A stretch of DNA of 8,720 nucleotides from Comamonadaceae bacterium (GTDB lineage: Bacteria; Pseudomonadota; Gammaproteobacteria; Burkholderiales; Burkholderiaceae_C), in assembly GCA_947478935.1 (NCBI GenBank), contig CANJXV010000094.1, positions 1 through 8,720 of the forward strand, in the 5' to 3' direction. The notes beneath the pieces were generated by a model. It saw only the letters and a list, made by a program, of their open reading frames with translations, did no database searches and was not told the DNA's origin. The translations under genes were made by a program, and so were the position numbers. Of this stretch, positions 6,808 to 8,720 are shown in pieces; within the stretch, counting starts at the first letter, position 1; the number at the start of each line of letters is the position of its first letter.

Positions 6808-7830
6808 ATGCAAAACCCTCATTTAGCAGCCACCGGCGCACTGCGTCGCCGCAGCCTGATGGCCGCAGGCGCAGCGACGGTGCTGACCCACAGTCTGCCC
6901 GCCATGGCGCAGAGCAAAACCGTGTTGCGTATTTCATCTCCAGCGGTGCCCGACGACTGGCACGCCAAGATGTGGACGGTGTTCAAAGAACACTTAGACA
7001 AAAGCGCGCCGGGCGAGTTTGATGTGCAGATCAATTTGAACGCTAGTCTTTTCAAACAAGGCGCCGAGCCCGCCGCCATGGCGCGCGGCAACTTAGAGTT
7101 AACAACGGTTTCCGCCGCCGATATTGCAAAAATCGTCCCCGAGTTTTCCATCTTCACCGCCGGTTATGTGGTGCGTGATCCGGGCCAACAGCAAAAGATT
7201 TTTAACGGCCCTATCGGTACCGAACTTTTCAAAACCGTGTCCGAAAAAATGGATATCAGCGCTTTGTCTACCTGCTATTTGGGCACGCGCCAACTCAATT
7301 TGCGCGAAGTGCGCAATGTGCGTACCCCGGCGGATCTCAAAGGCCTCAAGCTGCGCATGCCTGGCTCTAAGGACTGGTTATTTTTGGGCGAGGCATTAGG
7401 CGCCACAGCCACACCGCTGGCGTTTGGTGAGGTGTATATGGGCCTGAAATCCGGCACCATCGACGCGCAGGACAACCCGCTGCCCACCGTCAAAGCCGCC
7501 AAGTTTTACGAAGTGACCAAGCAAATTGTGTTGACCAGCCATTTGGTCGATGGCCTGTTTATTGCGATTTCCAATAAAGCCATGCAAGCGCTCAGTCCAG
7601 CCCAGCGCAGCAAGCTACAAGCGGCAGCCCAAGCCGCAGCGGCCTACAACAATGAAAACCGCCTGAAAGAGGAAGCCCAGTTGGTGGAATTTTTCAAGAA
7701 AGAAGGCTTGCAGGTCAGCACGCCAGACCTGGATGCTTTCCACAAAACCGTGCAAGCGGCCTACCAAAACGCCGATTACGCCAAGACCTGGCCTGCCGGC
7801 CTCTTAGAGCGTATCAATGCGGTGCGCTAA
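6808..7830 (+). CDS. TRAP transporter solute-binding protein, DctP family
   Basis: This periplasmic protein should capture an organic acid and hand it to the TRAP membrane subunits. The product is 340 residues, normal for the family. The N-terminus has three arginines (13-15) in RRRSLM, a hydrophobic stretch, and a likely signal-peptidase site after PAMA (residue 34). This resembles a Tat signal but could also work through Sec. Family features follow: R161 in LGTRQLNL, the KLRMP motif with R183, and FGEVYMGLKSGTIDAQDNP with N223. By spacing, R183 and N223 match the carboxylate-binding arginine (R147) and the asparagine (N187) of the sialic-acid protein SiaP, exactly 40 residues apart in both. 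A carboxylate ligand is therefore likely, but which one is unknown. I give no gene symbol because DctP and SiaP names imply a substrate. It is first in a P-Q-M operon, 70 bases after glnD. Confidence 0.93.
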   Translation: MQNPHLAATGALRRRSLMAAGAATVLTHSLPAMAQSKTVLRISSPAVPDDWHAKMWTVFKEHLDKSAPGEFDVQINLNASLFKQGAEPAAMARGNLELTTVSAADIAKIVPEFSIFTAGYVVRDPGQQQKIFNGPIGTELFKTVSEKMDISALSTCYLGTRQLNLREVRNVRTPADLKGLKLRMPGSKDWLFLGEALGATATPLAFGEVYMGLKSGTIDAQDNPLPTVKAAKFYEVTKQIVLTSHLVDGLFIAISNKAMQALSPAQRSKLQAAAQAAAAYNNENRLKEEAQLVEFFKKEGLQVSTPDLDAFHKTVQAAYQNADYAKTWPAGLLERINAVR

Positions 7831-7845
7831 GGCCCTGGCCCCACG

Positions 7846-8397
7846 ATGAAAACCTGCCTGCACAAGGCCGCACAGGCGCTGGGCGGTCTTTTGTTTGTCG
7901 CCTTGTTTGTGGTCTTTGTGGTGCAAATCACCGCGCGTTTCGGTTTTAACAAACCACTGGCCTGGAGCGATGAGGCAGCGGTCATTTTGTATGTCTGGAT
8001 TATTTTGTGGGCCGCAGCCACCATGGTGCCCCAGCGCGAGCATGTGGCTTTTGACCTGGTCTGGAATTTGGCGAATCCGCGCTGGCGCCGCATCCTGCAA
8101 ATCCTTGGCAATGCGCTAGTGGGCGGCTTGGCATGGGTCGCCCTACCGGCCAGCTGGGACTATGTGCGCTTTATGGCCCGCGAGGGCACTCCCGTTCTGG
8201 GCGTGCCGCTGATGGCGGTCTATGTCCCTTTTATCGTCTTGCTGCTAGCCATGGTGCTGCGCAGTGTGGGGCAGATCGTGCAGGCGCTGCGCGGCCCTAT
8301 GCACAGTCCTATGAATATTCCCGTCGCCAGCCCGGCTAGCGCCTCCATTGCAGCCGAAATCAGCGACAAGGGCATCAGCGGGGTGACAAAACCATGA
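7846..8397 (+). CDS. TRAP transporter small membrane subunit, DctQ family
   Basis: The small subunit pairs with the large DctM-type subunit in the inner membrane and helps dock the binding protein. The 183-residue product has four hydrophobic segments, at about residues 11-29, 44-62, 85-103 and 121-142. Between the first two is AWSDEAA (39-45), the W-S-x-E type motif of the family. After the second is REHVAFDLV (64-72), matching the usual H-x-x-x-D segment. A polar tail rich in Pro, Ser and Ala (about 150-183) extends beyond the last helix and is probably disordered. It starts 15 bases after the binding-protein stop with a weak ribosome-binding site. Its last codons overlap the next start (ATGA, 8394-8397), which suggests translational coupling. 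It is a separate protein, not fused to the large subunit as in some TRAP systems. Confidence 0.92.
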   Translation: MKTCLHKAAQALGGLLFVALFVVFVVQITARFGFNKPLAWSDEAAVILYVWIILWAAATMVPQREHVAFDLVWNLANPRWRRILQILGNALVGGLAWVALPASWDYVRFMAREGTPVLGVPLMAVYVPFIVLLLAMVLRSVGQIVQALRGPMHSPMNIPVASPASASIAAEISDKGISGVTKP

Positions 8398-8720
8398 GCC
8401 AGCCCCTGCTCCTTTTGGTTGCGGTCATGGTGGCCACCATGCTGATGCGCATGCCCATAGGCTTTGGCATGCTGGCCGGGGGCATCGCTTACTTGCTGGC
8501 CAAGGGCCAGGACTTAGGGCTGGTAGCCGAGCAAGTATGCAATGGGCTCTACAACAACTATGTGCTGCTGTCAGTGCCCATGTTTGTGTTTGCCGCCAAC
8601 ATCATGAATGCAGGCACCGTGAGCGAACGTATTTTCGATTTTTGCCGCATTCTGGTAGGCCGCATGCGCGGAGGCCTGGCGCAGGTGGACATTGTGGTGA
8701 GCGTGATTTTTTCTGGCATG
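8394..8720 (+). CDS. TRAP transporter large membrane subunit, DctM family, 3' end beyond the window
   Basis: The large subunit is the ion-coupled transport channel of the TRAP system. Only the first 109 codons are present, and the frame is open to the last base. The translation begins MSQPLLLLVAVMVATMLMRM and continues with PIGFGMLAGGIAYLL. Then come the segments YVLLSVPMFVFAANIMNAG, ERIFDFCRILVGRMRGGLAQ and DIVVSVIFSGM. This is the usual start of the family: a first helix, a proline-glycine stretch, the SVP-FVFAA-NAG block, and the VGRMRGGLA loop before a helix ending in SGM. Full members have about 425 residues, so roughly three quarters are missing. The start overlaps the stop of the small subunit by four bases. 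Confidence 0.94.
   Translation, partial: MSQPLLLLVAVMVATMLMRMPIGFGMLAGGIAYLLAKGQDLGLVAEQVCNGLYNNYVLLSVPMFVFAANIMNAGTVSERIFDFCRILVGRMRGGLAQVDIVVSVIFSGM

Overview
The window reads as chromosomal DNA of a betaproteobacterium, most likely order Burkholderiales and perhaps family Comamonadaceae. The evidence is the GC-rich coding sequence, the protein sequences themselves, and the pairing of housekeeping genes with a tripartite (TRAP) transporter of the kind abundant in that family. The genus cannot be fixed from this sequence alone. I see no rRNA, tRNA, CRISPR array, insertion sequence, integrase or phage gene.

Layout. On the minus strand, 2109 down to 1, lies ftsK, the cell-division DNA translocase. 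Its last, C-terminal part runs off the left edge. A 206-base divergent region (2110-2315) holds the start signals of ftsK and trxB and two small inverted repeats. All remaining genes run on the plus strand: trxB (thioredoxin reductase, 2316-3266), map (type I methionine aminopeptidase, 3290-4117), glnD (PII uridylyltransferase/uridylyl-removing enzyme, 4146-6737), then a TRAP transporter: periplasmic solute-binding protein (6808-7830), small membrane subunit (7846-8397) and the start of the large membrane subunit (8394 to the right edge).

How the genes work together. The first four are core genes: chromosome segregation at the septum, thiol redox balance, N-terminal methionine removal, and nitrogen sensing through PII. 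The map-glnD pair is also adjacent in E. coli. The ftsK/trxB neighbourhood recalls the E. coli trxB-lrp-ftsK region, but no lrp lies between them here. The TRAP genes form a tight unit (15-base gap, then a 4-base ATGA overlap) and together should make one sodium- or proton-driven importer of an organic acid. Its substrate cannot be read from the sequence.

I found no convincing new biological system. The points that deserve a second look are small: a possible near-leaderless promoter directly before map, an inverted-repeat-rich leader before trxB, a Tat-like signal on the TRAP binding protein, and the unknown TRAP substrate.
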